Below, in pieces: positions 1 through 8,103 of a stretch of DNA of 23,587 nucleotides. The notes under the pieces were generated by a model. The model ran no database searches. It was given only the letters and a program-made list of their open reading frames with translations, and had not been told where the DNA came from. The translations under genes were made by a program, and so were the position numbers. The stretch spans positions 1-23,587 of the forward strand of contig CAMLOU010000066.1 of NCBI GenBank assembly GCA_946481735.1, in the 5' to 3' direction. This DNA comes from an uncultured Cellvibrio sp. GTDB taxonomy: Bacteria; Pseudomonadota; Gammaproteobacteria; Pseudomonadales; Cellvibrionaceae. The number at the start of each line of letters is the position of its first letter. Positions within the stretch are counted from its first letter, which is position 1.

Positions 1-55
1 TGCACGAAGCGTATTGATCATTCACCGATGTCGTGATCGTTAAAGGAGGTTAGTG

Positions 56-418
56 ATGGCCAGAGGCAGCAAAGAAAAATATACCGACAAACAAAAACGC
101 AAAGCAGAACATATCGAAGAAGGCTACAAGGAAAAAGGGGTCAACGATGAACGGGCAGAAGCCATCGCGTGGGCCACGGTGAATAAGCAATCCGGCGGTG
201 GTGAGCGCAAAGGGTCCGGCACCCAAAAATCCGCCGGGGAAAAACATCAGGCTCGCAAGACTTCCGCCAAACGGGCAGCAGCTTCACGTAAAGGCGTACC
301 GCGCTCGGAATCTCTGGAGCTGGAGACGAAGGAAACCTTGCTCAAAAAAGCCCGTGCGCAAAATATTCACGGCCGCTCGACAATGAATAAGGAACAATTG
401 ATCAAAGCACTGCGTTGA
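56..418 (+). CDS. Small basic protein with C-terminal Rho_N/SAP-like domain
   Basis: This encodes a 120-residue, very Lys/Arg/Gln-rich soluble protein with no signal peptide or membrane segment. The N-terminal ~50 residues (ARGSKEKYTDKQKRKAEHIE, then a helix with AIAWATVNKQSGGG) match a small family often annotated as 'plasmid stabilization protein' or 'Rho termination factor N-terminal domain protein' in Pseudomonas-like genomes. The last ~32 residues (KETLLKKARAQNI...MNKEQLIKALR) form the short helix-extended-helix typical of Rho_N/SAP/HeH motifs, which bind nucleic acid. The middle is a low-complexity Lys/Ser/Ala linker. ATG at 56 is preferred over GTG at 53 because the strong Shine-Dalgarno AAAGGAGGT ends at 50, leaving 5 bases. 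The gene lies just before a cluster of stress-type ferritin-like proteins. A nucleic-acid-binding stress role is inferred; the true function is unknown. Confidence 0.8.
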   Translation: MARGSKEKYTDKQKRKAEHIEEGYKEKGVNDERAEAIAWATVNKQSGGGERKGSGTQKSAGEKHQARKTSAKRAAASRKGVPRSESLELETKETLLKKARAQNIHGRSTMNKEQLIKALR

Positions 419-571
419 TCCACTGCCGGATCTGTGTACGCACACGCACAAAGAAATTTTTTCCTACAGCCTAGAATGGTGCAATTGAATTACAGTGGCC
501 AGGAAACCAAGCGGCAAGCGAAAAACTTTTGTCGTCCGAATCTATGCCATATCAACATTAAGGGTGAAGCT

Positions 572-1177
572 ATGAATGGAATGAATAGTCTGCGTAGCGG
601 TGTAATAGCGGTGATATTTGGCGTTATCTCGCTGGGTGTAACAGCGAATGAAGATACCGATTACTTTATTGATGAGGCCCTGATGAAAGGCTGGGTCGAA
701 ATTGCCAATGCCAAACTGGCCTTGCAGGAATCCAGCTCCCAGGAAGTGAAAGCCTTTGCCCATCACATGATCAAGGATCATGAAAATATTAACGCTGAGT
801 TAATGCAGATGGCGCGGAAAAAAAATGTGCCCTTGACCCAGGGCGATGAATTGCAGGAGCGCATCAAACCCCTGATGTTCAAAACACGCATGGGTGAATA
901 TTTTGATATCGGCTACGCCAATAATCAGATGGTCGCACATCAACAAACCCTGCGACTGTTTCAGCGGGCCGCGCAATCCAGCGATGACGATGTGGCAGCG
1001 TTTGTGAAACAACATTTGCGCACCATGGAACAGCATCTGCGTATGGCAGAGCAACTGGTCGCCGCGACGTCGGAAACCAAGACCGATATTTACCAGGACC
1101 GTGAAGGCAAGATGTACAACAACCATCAACACCTGAAGGATCTCGGTGAAGATACCGACCAGACCGACAATCCTTGA
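572..1177 (+). CDS. Exported DUF4142 (ferritin-like) protein, copy 1
   Basis: This is a 201-residue protein with an N-terminal signal peptide (hydrophobic GVIAVIFGVISLGVTA, cleavage likely before NEDTD) and a helical DUF4142 domain. It has the typical pattern of family members: an 'EIANAKLALQ' helix, 'VKAFAHHMIKDHENIN', a central 'MVAHQQTLRLF' helix and a final 'MEQHLRMAEQL' helix. DUF4142 is a ferritin-like four-helix family of the periplasm whose biochemical activity is not established. The His/Glu/Asp residues in those helices could bind metal, which is inference. The frame is open back to 434, but AAGGG seven bases before ATG 572 and the signal peptide directly after it fix the start at 572. 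It precedes a DUF892 gene by 19 bases and shares a domain with the gene at 1753, so it probably begins an operon. Confidence 0.85.
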   Translation: MNGMNSLRSGVIAVIFGVISLGVTANEDTDYFIDEALMKGWVEIANAKLALQESSSQEVKAFAHHMIKDHENINAELMQMARKKNVPLTQGDELQERIKPLMFKTRMGEYFDIGYANNQMVAHQQTLRLFQRAAQSSDDDVAAFVKQHLRTMEQHLRMAEQLVAATSETKTDIYQDREGKMYNNHQHLKDLGEDTDQTDNP

Positions 1178-1196
1178 TGATTGAGGATGCAGCTTT

Positions 1197-1706
1197 ATGT
1201 CAACAGCAGCAGAACACTTACTGGATTGGTTGCGCGATGCGCACGCCATGGAACAGCAAGCGGAGAAGATGTTGAGCAACATGGCGGAGCGGCTGGAACA
1301 TTATCCGGCATTGCGCCACCAGATTGAGCTGCACATTGAAGAGACCCACGCGCAGCGGCAATTGCTCAAGGGCTGCCTTGAACGGCTGGGACACATGCCG
1401 TCGGCAACAAAGGATATCACCGGTCGCCTGATGGCCTTTGGCCAATCGGTGACCGGCATGACAATGAGTGATGAAGTGGTCAAGGGCACCCTGAGCAGTT
1501 ATGTCTTTGAACAAATGGAAATTGCCACCTACACCATCCTGATTGCCGCCGCCGAGGCAGCTGGCGATATCGAGACGCAACGCATCTGCGAATTGATACT
1601 GCCGCAGGAAATTGCCATGGCGACCTGGTTGAGCGAGCACATGCCGGAGATTACGTTTGCCTTTTTATCGCGCGATGCCGATCCGGAGGCCATCGCCAAG
1701 CGGTGA
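1197..1706 (+). CDS. DUF892 / YciE-YciF family ferritin-like protein
   Basis: This is a 169-residue all-helical protein of the DUF892 family (YciE/YciF of E. coli), a ferritin-like fold that forms dimers with a di-metal site and is induced by general stress in enterics. Visible family features are the start 'LLDWLRDAHAMEQQAEKML', the helix with 'IEETHAQRQLLKGCLERLG' (the E..H metal-ligand pattern), 'YVFEQMEIATYTIL' and the last helix 'LILPQEIAMATWLSEHMPEI', which supplies the second Glu set. There is no signal peptide, so it should be cytoplasmic, unlike the DUF4142 proteins on both sides. It starts at ATG 1197 with GAGG ten bases upstream. The spacing of 19 bases to the upstream gene supports cotranscription. 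Confidence 0.85.
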   Translation: MSTAAEHLLDWLRDAHAMEQQAEKMLSNMAERLEHYPALRHQIELHIEETHAQRQLLKGCLERLGHMPSATKDITGRLMAFGQSVTGMTMSDEVVKGTLSSYVFEQMEIATYTILIAAAEAAGDIETQRICELILPQEIAMATWLSEHMPEITFAFLSRDADPEAIAKR

Positions 1707-1752
1707 GGACATTTCATCGCTTTACACTCACGTTTTGTTTTTGGGATAAGAC

Positions 1753-2412
1753 ATGAAAACGATCACGTTCATCTTCAGTTACCTTTCCATCCTGCTGGTG
1801 TCGCTGTGTTGTGTCATGGCCATCGCCGATGAAACCTTTACGTCCAACACCTTTGTTGACCAGGCATCAGCCAAGGGCATCGCGGAAATCGAAGCCGGGC
1901 ACATTGCGCTACGGGAATCGTCCCATCCGGCCGTCAAACGCTTTGCCCGCACCATGATCAATGAACATGGTGCGATCAATCGCAACCTCATTCGCCTGGC
2001 CCAGCGCAAGGATATTCCCGTGGCCGACGAAGCGGAGTTAATCAACCAGGCCAAACTGACGCTACTAAAAGTGCGCGACGGAGAGTCTTTCGATATCGCT
2101 TACGCGCGCAATCAAATTACCACCCATGAAGAAGCTATTACCCTCTTTCAAAAAGCGGCGTTCCTGAATGACGCAGAGCTCAGTCAATTTGCTGAAAAAA
2201 ACCTGCCGATATTGCAGGAGCATTTATCCATGGCCAAGACATTGTTGGCCAACATTAAACCGGCAGACATGGAGTTACCGCCACGCAAAACCTTTGATCG
2301 GCCCGCTGATGCGCCGCTAGAGCCGGAACAACCGGCGTTACAACCCGCTCCCCGGGAGATGAATCCCGGCGATAACACCCAGCCGCGAAAACCCGCTGAC
2401 ACTATCCAATAA
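1753..2412 (+). CDS. Exported DUF4142 (ferritin-like) protein, copy 2
   Basis: This is a 219-residue paralogue of the protein at 572-1177. It has a signal peptide (ITFIFSYLSILLVSLCCVMAIA, cleavage near ADETF) followed by a DUF4142 domain with the same landmarks: 'KGIAEIEAGHIALRESS', 'VKRFARTMINEHGAINRNL', 'RNQITTHEEAITLFQKAA' and 'LPILQEHLSMAKTLL'. After about residue 170 it has a Pro-rich tail (PADMELPPRKTFDRPADAP... to KPADTIQ) that copy 1 lacks; this looks disordered and may reach the cell wall or a partner. It is 46 bases after the DUF892 gene and 13 bases before the small lipoprotein gene. Two exported copies around one cytoplasmic ferritin-like protein suggest an envelope stress or metal/oxidant module, but function is not established. 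Confidence 0.85.
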   Translation: MKTITFIFSYLSILLVSLCCVMAIADETFTSNTFVDQASAKGIAEIEAGHIALRESSHPAVKRFARTMINEHGAINRNLIRLAQRKDIPVADEAELINQAKLTLLKVRDGESFDIAYARNQITTHEEAITLFQKAAFLNDAELSQFAEKNLPILQEHLSMAKTLLANIKPADMELPPRKTFDRPADAPLEPEQPALQPAPREMNPGDNTQPRKPADTIQ

Positions 2413-2425
2413 CGGAGGTTTTACC

Positions 2426-2743
2426 ATGAACACCAGATCACCTTTTATCCGCGCCACCCGCATCCTCGCCTTGGGCGCTGCGGCCTGTTTGACCCTGGCA
2501 TGCTCGCCTGACAACGAGTCGCAACCGTCCGTCAACAACAATTCACCGACCACGGCCAACCCGGCAACGCAAACACCACCGCCTCCTACGCCGAGCAGCC
2601 CGCAAACCATGGATGATGGGATGAATAACGGCATGACCGACGAGAACAGCGTAAGCAGTCCTGCTTCATCGGCGCCCATGGAAGACAACCTGGATACGGA
2701 TCGCGGTGTCGGTACTGTACCGCCAACTACTTATTCCGACTAA
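2426..2743 (+). CDS. Small low-complexity lipoprotein
   Basis: This is a 105-residue protein with a type II signal peptide: basic start (MNTRSPFIRATR), hydrophobic stretch ILALGAAACLTLA and the lipobox LTLAC with the lipidated Cys at residue 26. The residue after Cys is Ser, so outer-membrane sorting is expected. The mature ~80 residues are Asn/Pro/Thr/Ser/Met-rich with no recognisable domain and are probably disordered. A strong Shine-Dalgarno (GGAGG) stands eight bases before the ATG, and the gene follows the second DUF4142 gene by 13 bases, so it is likely the last gene of that operon. A perfect 9-bp hairpin follows its stop. No function can be assigned; it resembles an orphan envelope-stress lipoprotein. 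Confidence 0.7.
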   Translation: MNTRSPFIRATRILALGAAACLTLACSPDNESQPSVNNNSPTTANPATQTPPPPTPSSPQTMDDGMNNGMTDENSVSSPASSAPMEDNLDTDRGVGTVPPTTYSD

Positions 2744-2767
2744 TTCATCGGACCTATGTCCCCACAA

Positions 2768-2789
2768 CGCACCGCGACCGCGCGGTGCG
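2768..2789. other. Perfect 9-bp hairpin after the stress cluster (terminator-like, no U tract)
   Basis: CGCACCGCG and CGCGGTGCG form a perfect 9-bp stem with the loop ACCG, 24 bases after the stop of the small lipoprotein gene. No T-run follows; instead GACAATTTGTC, itself a 5-bp palindrome, comes next and touches the putative promoter of the TonB receptor. It could be a weak terminator or an mRNA 3'-end stabiliser. Confidence 0.5.
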
Positions 2790-2802
2790 ACAATTTGTCA
2801 CA

Positions 2803-2831
2803 TTGGACCCTGCCTGCTTTTGCTCTAGATT
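2803..2831 (+). promoter_or_regulatory. Candidate sigma-70 promoter for the TonB receptor gene
   Basis: TTGGAC (2803-2808) and TAGATT (2826-2831) are separated by 17 bases and lie about 34 bases upstream of the ATG at 2865. Each hexamer matches the consensus at 4 of 6 positions. No convincing Fur box was found by eye. The assignment is only a pattern match. Confidence 0.35.
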
Positions 2832-2864
2832 TGCCCCCTCAACAATAGTAAAAATGGGGACGTT

Positions 2865-5195
2865 ATGGGCTTGCGTATCATCGGCCTTGCCAGACAGATC
2901 CCACACTTCACTCTGGCAGTATTCGGTCAACTTGCAGTTGTCGCTTCATCCGCCGGCGCCCACGAAGCGGCGCAAAGTAAGCATGTCGAAGAAGTTCGTG
3001 TGTGGGGCGAGCAGAAAGACAGCCGCCAGGCAGGCTACACCAACCCCACCAGCCTGTTGACCCAGGAAGACATGGTCAGCATCAACGTCGCCACCACAGA
3101 AGATCTGGTGAAGTACGAACCCGGCATCGTGATTCGCAAGCGTTACATCGGTGACTCCAACGGTACCCTCGGCCTGCGCGGCTCCAATATGTTTGCCACC
3201 TCCCGCTCCATGGTGTTTGCCGACGGCGTGCCACTGCATTATTTTCTGCAATCGCGCTGGAGCGGTGCACCGCGCTGGACCATGGTGAGCGCCAGTGAAA
3301 TTGCCCAGGTTGAAATTTTTTACGGGCCGTTTTCAGCGGAATACAGCGGTAATGCCATGGGTGGTGTGGTGCTGATTGAAACCGCGATTCCGCAGGAGCG
3401 CGAAGTCCATGTGGATCTGGATTATTTTTCCCAGGACTTCGCTGCCTACGGCTTTGATGACACACTGAATGGCCATAAAGCGTTTATGTCCTACGGTGAT
3501 AAATTCGGTGATTTAAATTTTTATATTTCCTACAACCGGTTGGAAAATGACAGCCAGCCACAGTCATTTTATTTTGACAATCGCGATCCCAGCAGCGGTG
3601 CAGTACCGGTAAACAGTGCCGTGGTTGATCGGGATGTGTTTGGTGATACTGCGTTTTATTTTGGTGATACTGGCGTTGAGCAAGCCACCACCGATAATTT
3701 CAAATTAAAACTGGGCTACGACATCGGTGACTGGTCGACGTTAGTAAATATCGCGTTCGAAGATCGTAATACCTTACGCGGTTCAGCGAATTCCTATCTT
3801 GTTGATGCTGATGGTGTAACCCGCTGGTCCGGTAATTTTGTCCAGGATGGTACCGGCATAAATGTGAGCGCCAATCGCCTGGGTGTCAGCAACCTCGATC
3901 GCCAGAGCCTGTCGGTTGGTTTTCGGGTAAAAGGTGATATCAAGGATAACCTCCGCTTTGAAGGGAATGCCAGCGACTTCCGGATTCTGAAAGACAACAG
4001 CCGTGCGTCCAGTCACAACCCCAACGACCCTTTGTTTACCGGTCGCGGGCAAACCACTGACTACGATGACACCGGCTGGCAAACCCTGGAAGGTAAATTT
4101 ATTGTTAATAATATTGGTGTGGATGGCCTGGAATTAGTGACCGGCGCACGTTATGAAGCCTACCAATTAAATCTGGATGTCTATAACTCCCTTGATTGGA
4201 CCCGCGGCGATAACAACGGTTACAGCAGCCGCAGCGGTGGCGAAACGGAAATCAGCGCGGCGTTTGTCCAGGCGAACTGGGCAATCAATGAAATCTGGGA
4301 TATGGCGATCGGCGGTCGCTACGAACACTGGAAAAGTTTCGACGGCTACTTCAGTGAGGATATTGCTGACACAGCGGCATTTGAATTAGCCGAGGTACCG
4401 GAAAGTTCCAACTCAACATTCTCACCCAAGTTTTCATTAGGTTATAAACCGGCCCAGGATTGGTTGGTGCGCTACTCCGTTGCGCAAGCTTATCGCTTCC
4501 CCATTGTGGAAGAGCTGTTTACGCAGAGCGCATCTTACTCCACCATCATCGAAGCAAAACCGGATCTAAAACCGGAGGACGGCTTACATCAAAACCTGAT
4601 GATCGAACGGCAATTCAATACCGGTTATGTGCGCGTGAATGTGTTTACGGAAACCATTCAGGATGCGATTGAATCGCAATCCAATTTGTTACCTGGCGGC
4701 GGATCTGTCACCACTTTCTCTGCCATTGATGAAGTGGAAACCGATGGGGTGGAGTTTATCTTCAATCGCTACGGTGTTCTTATGCCTGAAGTGGATGTGC
4801 GTTTCAATGTGGCTTATACCCGGTCCATTATTGAAGACAACAGCACTGCCGAAGGCGAGAATCCTGAGTCAACGATTGAAGGCAATGATTATCCGCGCAT
4901 GCCGCGCTGGCGCAGCAACCTGATGCTCACCTATCACGCCAGTGATCGCTGGGACCTTAGTGGCACAGTGCAATACGCCGATAAAAGTTTTGGCCGCCTG
5001 GATAACACTGACGATGCCGAAGAAGTGATGGGTGCGCAGGACGGTTATACACGCATTGGATTGAAAACGACCTACGATGTCAGCGATCAGGTTGAACTGG
5101 GGTTTGGTATTGATAACCTGACTGACGAAAGTTCATTTGTGGCGCACCCCTGGCCGGGGCGCACCTTGTATTTCAATTTTTCTTATCATCTTTGA
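2865..5195 (+). CDS. TonB-dependent outer-membrane receptor
   Basis: This 776-residue protein is a gated 22-strand outer-membrane transporter that draws energy from TonB-ExbBD. A hydrophobic N-terminus (FTLAVFGQLAVVASSAGA) acts as the signal peptide. A likely TonB box follows near residues 42-47 (EEVRVW). The plug domain covers roughly 55-175, with 'LRGSNMFATSRSMVFADG' and 'VEIFYGPFSAEYSGNAMGG', the classic plug signatures. The rest is the beta-barrel, with a late 'FGIDNLTDESSF' motif and an end at 'GRTLYFNFSYHL' that fits the aromatic C-terminal strand. It is followed by a PepSY membrane protein, a pairing typical of iron-siderophore or heme-type uptake, where the second protein may reduce or release the metal. 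The substrate cannot be told from sequence alone. The start has only a weak GGGG Shine-Dalgarno. Confidence 0.9.
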   Translation: MGLRIIGLARQIPHFTLAVFGQLAVVASSAGAHEAAQSKHVEEVRVWGEQKDSRQAGYTNPTSLLTQEDMVSINVATTEDLVKYEPGIVIRKRYIGDSNGTLGLRGSNMFATSRSMVFADGVPLHYFLQSRWSGAPRWTMVSASEIAQVEIFYGPFSAEYSGNAMGGVVLIETAIPQEREVHVDLDYFSQDFAAYGFDDTLNGHKAFMSYGDKFGDLNFYISYNRLENDSQPQSFYFDNRDPSSGAVPVNSAVVDRDVFGDTAFYFGDTGVEQATTDNFKLKLGYDIGDWSTLVNIAFEDRNTLRGSANSYLVDADGVTRWSGNFVQDGTGINVSANRLGVSNLDRQSLSVGFRVKGDIKDNLRFEGNASDFRILKDNSRASSHNPNDPLFTGRGQTTDYDDTGWQTLEGKFIVNNIGVDGLELVTGARYEAYQLNLDVYNSLDWTRGDNNGYSSRSGGETEISAAFVQANWAINEIWDMAIGGRYEHWKSFDGYFSEDIADTAAFELAEVPESSNSTFSPKFSLGYKPAQDWLVRYSVAQAYRFPIVEELFTQSASYSTIIEAKPDLKPEDGLHQNLMIERQFNTGYVRVNVFTETIQDAIESQSNLLPGGGSVTTFSAIDEVETDGVEFIFNRYGVLMPEVDVRFNVAYTRSIIEDNSTAEGENPESTIEGNDYPRMPRWRSNLMLTYHASDRWDLSGTVQYADKSFGRLDNTDDAEEVMGAQDGYTRIGLKTTYDVSDQVELGFGIDNLTDESSFVAHPWPGRTLYFNFSYHL

Positions 5196-5209
5196 TTGTG
5201 CAGGTGAAT

Positions 5210-5239
5210 GTCGGATTACGCTGCGCTAATCCGACCTAC
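5210..5239 (-). repeat. REP-type palindrome 1a
   Basis: GTCGGATTA (5210-5218) and TAATCCGAC (5227-5235) form a 9-bp stem around an 8-base loop, followed by CTAC. It is one of five related palindromes in the window and is in inverted orientation to copy 1b, forming a BIME-like pair between the receptor and PepSY genes. Confidence 0.85.
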
Positions 5240-5253
5240 AAAACCAGGCCAAC

Positions 5254-5290
5254 GTAGGTCGGATTAGACACGCTAGTGTCGTAATCCGAC
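5254..5290 (+). repeat. REP-type palindrome 1b (long-loop form)
   Basis: GTAG precedes GTCGGATTA (5258-5266), which pairs with TAATCCGAC (5282-5290). The interior holds a second stem, GACAC/GTGTC, around GCTA, giving a stacked hairpin. The interior differs from copy 1a and matches copy 3, so two subtypes exist. Confidence 0.85.
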
Positions 5291-5362
5291 ACCCCACTCA
5301 CATAACAGCACCCACTCGAACAACATGAAAAGCGACCAGAATATTGATAAAGGTAACCGGCG

Positions 5363-6724
5363 ATGAGCAACAACCAAGCCACCGATCCCCTTACCACCGC
5401 CAACACCAACGGCAATAAAAGCCGTATCAATCAAGCGCTCTACCGCAGCATCTGGCGCTGGCATTTTTACGCCGGTATTTTTTGTATTCCCTTTGTCATC
5501 CTGCTCGCCATCACCGGTGCAATTTACCTATTCAAGCCCTACTACGAAAACTGGCAGGAATCACAATATCACGGCCTCTCGGTGACACAGGAAGCACTGC
5601 TGCCCAACCAGCAGATTGCCGCAGCGCTGGCAGAAATCCCCGAGGGAAAATTGCTCAATTACCGCTTGCCGCAAGCCGCCGATGAAGCCGTCATGATAAG
5701 CGTGCAAGCCGACCAGATCTGGCATGTCTTTGTAAATCCCTACAACGGCGAAATCGTGGGCAAGCAAGCCAGCAACGATAAATTGATGAATATCGTCAAG
5801 ACTATCCACGGTGAACTACTACTCGGCAATCTTGGCTCTATCCTGGTGGAGCTGGCCGCTTGCTGGGCCATCGTGCTGATCATCACCGGATTGTATTTGT
5901 GGTGGCCGCGCAGCAGCCGGGGAGTCGCGGGGGTACTTTATCCGCGCATGCGCCAGGGCAACCGCGTTTTCTGGCGCGACCTGCATGCTGTCACCGGCAT
6001 CTGGATTTCTTCGCTTGCGTTATTCTTATTGATCACCGGCCTGCCCTGGGCGCTGGTATGGGGCTCGGCACTAAAAGAAGTTCGCTCATTTGAATTAAAA
6101 GCCACCCACCAAGACTGGACCCAAAGTCGCCAACAGGAACACCAACACTGGAGCGCGCAAGCCAGTGACGTATTTGATCTAACACCTGCCGTGCTGGCCA
6201 AAGCGCAAGCTCTGCAATTGGCACCGCCGGTGGAGTTAAGCGTAGCCAATGCGCATCACCACACCTGGAAAGCCTCATCACAAACCCCCAACCGGCCGCT
6301 GCGCGCCGACGTATGGATTCAGCACGACGGCAACATTGAAAAACAAAGCGGCTTCGCCGAAAAACAATTACTCGACCGCGCCATCGGTGTCGGCATCGCG
6401 GCGCACGAAGGCTATTTATTTGGCTGGTTTAATCTGTTGCTCGGCGTACTCACCTGCGCCGGTTTGATATTGATTAGCGTCAGCGGTTTTATCTTGTGGC
6501 GTAAACGCAAACCCGACGCCGTGCTCGGTGCACCGCCAGCCAGACCAACCAACGCCGGTGTTGTGATTATCGGCATCACCTTAACCCTGGCCATACTGCT
6601 CCCCTTGATGGGTATTTCACTGGCGGCGCTGCTGCTACTTGAGTTTTTCGTATTACGGCGTTTCAATGGATTGGGTCAATGGCTGGGTTTGCAGGTGAAT
6701 GATGGAGAGACATCGGTGGATTAA
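5363..6724 (+). CDS. PepSY-associated inner-membrane protein (putative ferri-siderophore reductase)
   Basis: This 453-residue protein belongs to the PepSY-TM family (PiuB/FoxB-like). Membrane segments are seen at about 35-57, 158-181, 209-234, 354-379 and 398-430. The soluble PepSY-containing periplasmic parts lie between the first and second and between the third and fourth segments. Histidines at conserved-looking places next to the helices (H34 in WRWHFYAG, H149 in TIHGE, H208 in DLHAVTG, H348 in AAHEG) fit the heme-ligand pattern of this family. Family members move electrons across the inner membrane to reduce siderophore-bound iron. It follows the TonB receptor with only the REP pair between, so the two probably act in one uptake pathway. 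Its end overlaps the next gene by 23-26 bases. Iron as substrate is inference; copper is possible. Confidence 0.85.
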   Translation: MSNNQATDPLTTANTNGNKSRINQALYRSIWRWHFYAGIFCIPFVILLAITGAIYLFKPYYENWQESQYHGLSVTQEALLPNQQIAAALAEIPEGKLLNYRLPQAADEAVMISVQADQIWHVFVNPYNGEIVGKQASNDKLMNIVKTIHGELLLGNLGSILVELAACWAIVLIITGLYLWWPRSSRGVAGVLYPRMRQGNRVFWRDLHAVTGIWISSLALFLLITGLPWALVWGSALKEVRSFELKATHQDWTQSRQQEHQHWSAQASDVFDLTPAVLAKAQALQLAPPVELSVANAHHHTWKASSQTPNRPLRADVWIQHDGNIEKQSGFAEKQLLDRAIGVGIAAHEGYLFGWFNLLLGVLTCAGLILISVSGFILWRKRKPDAVLGAPPARPTNAGVVIIGITLTLAILLPLMGISLAALLLLEFFVLRRFNGLGQWLGLQVNDGETSVD

Positions 6725-7310
6725 GCTTATGCAGGCGCTGGGGCTTGCAGATAATTTTGATACTTTTAATACACTGGTCGCGGCTTATGCTGAAAAGTCG
6801 CGCCATTATCACACCGGCGCGCACATCAATGCGTGCCTGATTCATTTTGATACCGCATTGCATCTCGCACAGCAACCTTCTGCGGTTGAGCTGGCGCTCT
6901 GGTTTCACGACGCCGTATACAAGCCCCGCTCTTCAACCAATGAAGCAGATAGCGCAAACTGGTGCAAAGAATTTCTACGACAGAATCAGGCGCCGGAAGA
7001 GGTTGTTCATAAAGTACATCGCCTGATTATGGCTACCTGCCATAACGCATTGACAACTGACAATGACGAGCAATTACTGGTCGATATAGACCTGGCGGTT
7101 CTCGGCGCTCCGAAAGATATTTATCAAGCGTTTGAACTCAATGTGCGAAAGGAGTATCGCTGGGTTCCAGGGTTTATTTTCCATGCCAAGCGTAAGGAAA
7201 TTCTGCAACAGTTTTTACAGCGCGAACGGATTTATCACCACTCATTCTTTTATGACAGGCTGGAAATTCAGGCGCGATATAATCTGGACGCTGCTATTGC
7301 ACACTTTTGA
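6702..7310 (+). CDS. HD-superfamily metal-dependent phosphohydrolase (COG4339-type)
   Basis: This 202-residue soluble protein is of the predicted metal-dependent HD phosphohydrolase family often mislabelled 'NMDA receptor subunit-like' in databases. Metal-binding motifs are visible: RHYHTGAHI (H37, H41), the HD pair in LWFHDAVY (H69, D70) and DIDLAVLG (D128, D130). The full length and C-terminal 'RERIYHHSFFYDRLEIQAR' match the family. Its substrate is unknown; HD proteins usually cleave phosphate esters or nucleotides. ATG 6702 is preferred to ATG 6699 because AGG at 6693-6695 sits six bases before it; ATG 6729 is a third choice. The gene begins inside the end of the PepSY gene, so translation is probably coupled, although a functional link to metal uptake is not shown. 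Confidence 0.85.
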   Translation: MERHRWIKLMQALGLADNFDTFNTLVAAYAEKSRHYHTGAHINACLIHFDTALHLAQQPSAVELALWFHDAVYKPRSSTNEADSANWCKEFLRQNQAPEEVVHKVHRLIMATCHNALTTDNDEQLLVDIDLAVLGAPKDIYQAFELNVRKEYRWVPGFIFHAKRKEILQQFLQRERIYHHSFFYDRLEIQARYNLDAAIAHF

Positions 7311-7335
7311 AAATGGCGCTGGTGGTTAATATCGC

Positions 7336-7365
7336 GTCGGATTACGCTGTGCTAATCCGACCTAC
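7336..7365 (-). repeat. REP-type palindrome 2
   Basis: GTCGGATTA (7336-7344) pairs with TAATCCGAC (7353-7361) around CGCTGTGC and is followed by CTAC. It is nearly identical to copy 1a, with one base changed in the loop, and lies 25 bases after the HD-hydrolase stop. Confidence 0.85.
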
Positions 7366-7402
7366 TGGTTAGTTTGAGATTGATTTTTTGGATACCAATA
7401 AG

Positions 7403-7852
7403 ATGATGATGATGAATTTTGGTGATATCGCCCATGCCATCCAGCTTGCGCTGGCTCCGGTATTTTTATTGACGGGTATTGCCGGCTTGCTGAATGTCAT
7501 GGCCGGTCGGCTTGCGCGGATTATTGATCGGGGGCGGAACCTGACGGAGCAGGAGCTTCCACCGCATTTGAATAATCCGGAGTTGCTCAATAAGGAACTT
7601 GGCCGCCTCGAACGCCGGCGACACTATGCCAGCTCTGCGATTACGGCGTGCACTTGTTCAGCATTGCTGGTGTGTATGGTGGTAGCGGTGATTTTCTTGC
7701 AGGTGTTGTTGCAAGTGGAATTCAGATGGGTCATTAGTGCATTGTTTACAGCATCCACACTGACATTGATTGTGGGGCTTGGTTACTTTTTGCGGGAAGT
7801 GCATCTGGCAACGCGTACAGTTCGAATCCAGCTGATAACGTACACAAAATAG
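7403..7852 (+). CDS. DUF2721 family membrane protein
   Basis: This is a ~149-residue membrane protein of the DUF2721 family, whose function is unknown. Three membrane segments are expected: near residues 12-35 (IQLALAPVFLLTGIAGLLNVM), 80-100 (AITACTCSALLVCMVVAVIF) and 108-132 (VISALFTASTLTLIVGLGYF). The conserved basic stretch 'GRLARIIDRGRNL' follows the first helix, and the linker contains 'LGRLERRRHYAS'. Four ATG codons in a row (7403-7414) make the exact start uncertain. The frame also opens with TTG at 7388, but no good Shine-Dalgarno supports it. It stands alone between a REP element and a 251-base non-coding stretch. Confidence 0.75.
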   Translation: MMMMNFGDIAHAIQLALAPVFLLTGIAGLLNVMAGRLARIIDRGRNLTEQELPPHLNNPELLNKELGRLERRRHYASSAITACTCSALLVCMVVAVIFLQVLLQVEFRWVISALFTASTLTLIVGLGYFLREVHLATRTVRIQLITYTK

Positions 7853-8103
7853 CAGACAAGAGTGCAGCTACCGCTTACTTTGCTAAACCGATTTGCGCCG
7901 TGCTTAAAAAGTCAACGTAAGCGAGAGTAAAGAGGCCGTTGCATAGAGCCACCGGCAATGCTCACCTACTGAGATAGATCTGTGCTATGCATACCCAATA
8001 TTGGAGATGCGTCCCCCTGATATGACATTTTAGACTGTATGTACTGCGACTTCGCTGAAATCGCGTGGCTATCTGTTTCAATGTCAATTCATGGGGTTAC
8101 ATA

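Noticed and set aside
434..571. Upstream extension of the first DUF4142 gene (46 extra codons)
   Set aside because: It would bury the signal peptide, and a good ribosome site lies before ATG 572.
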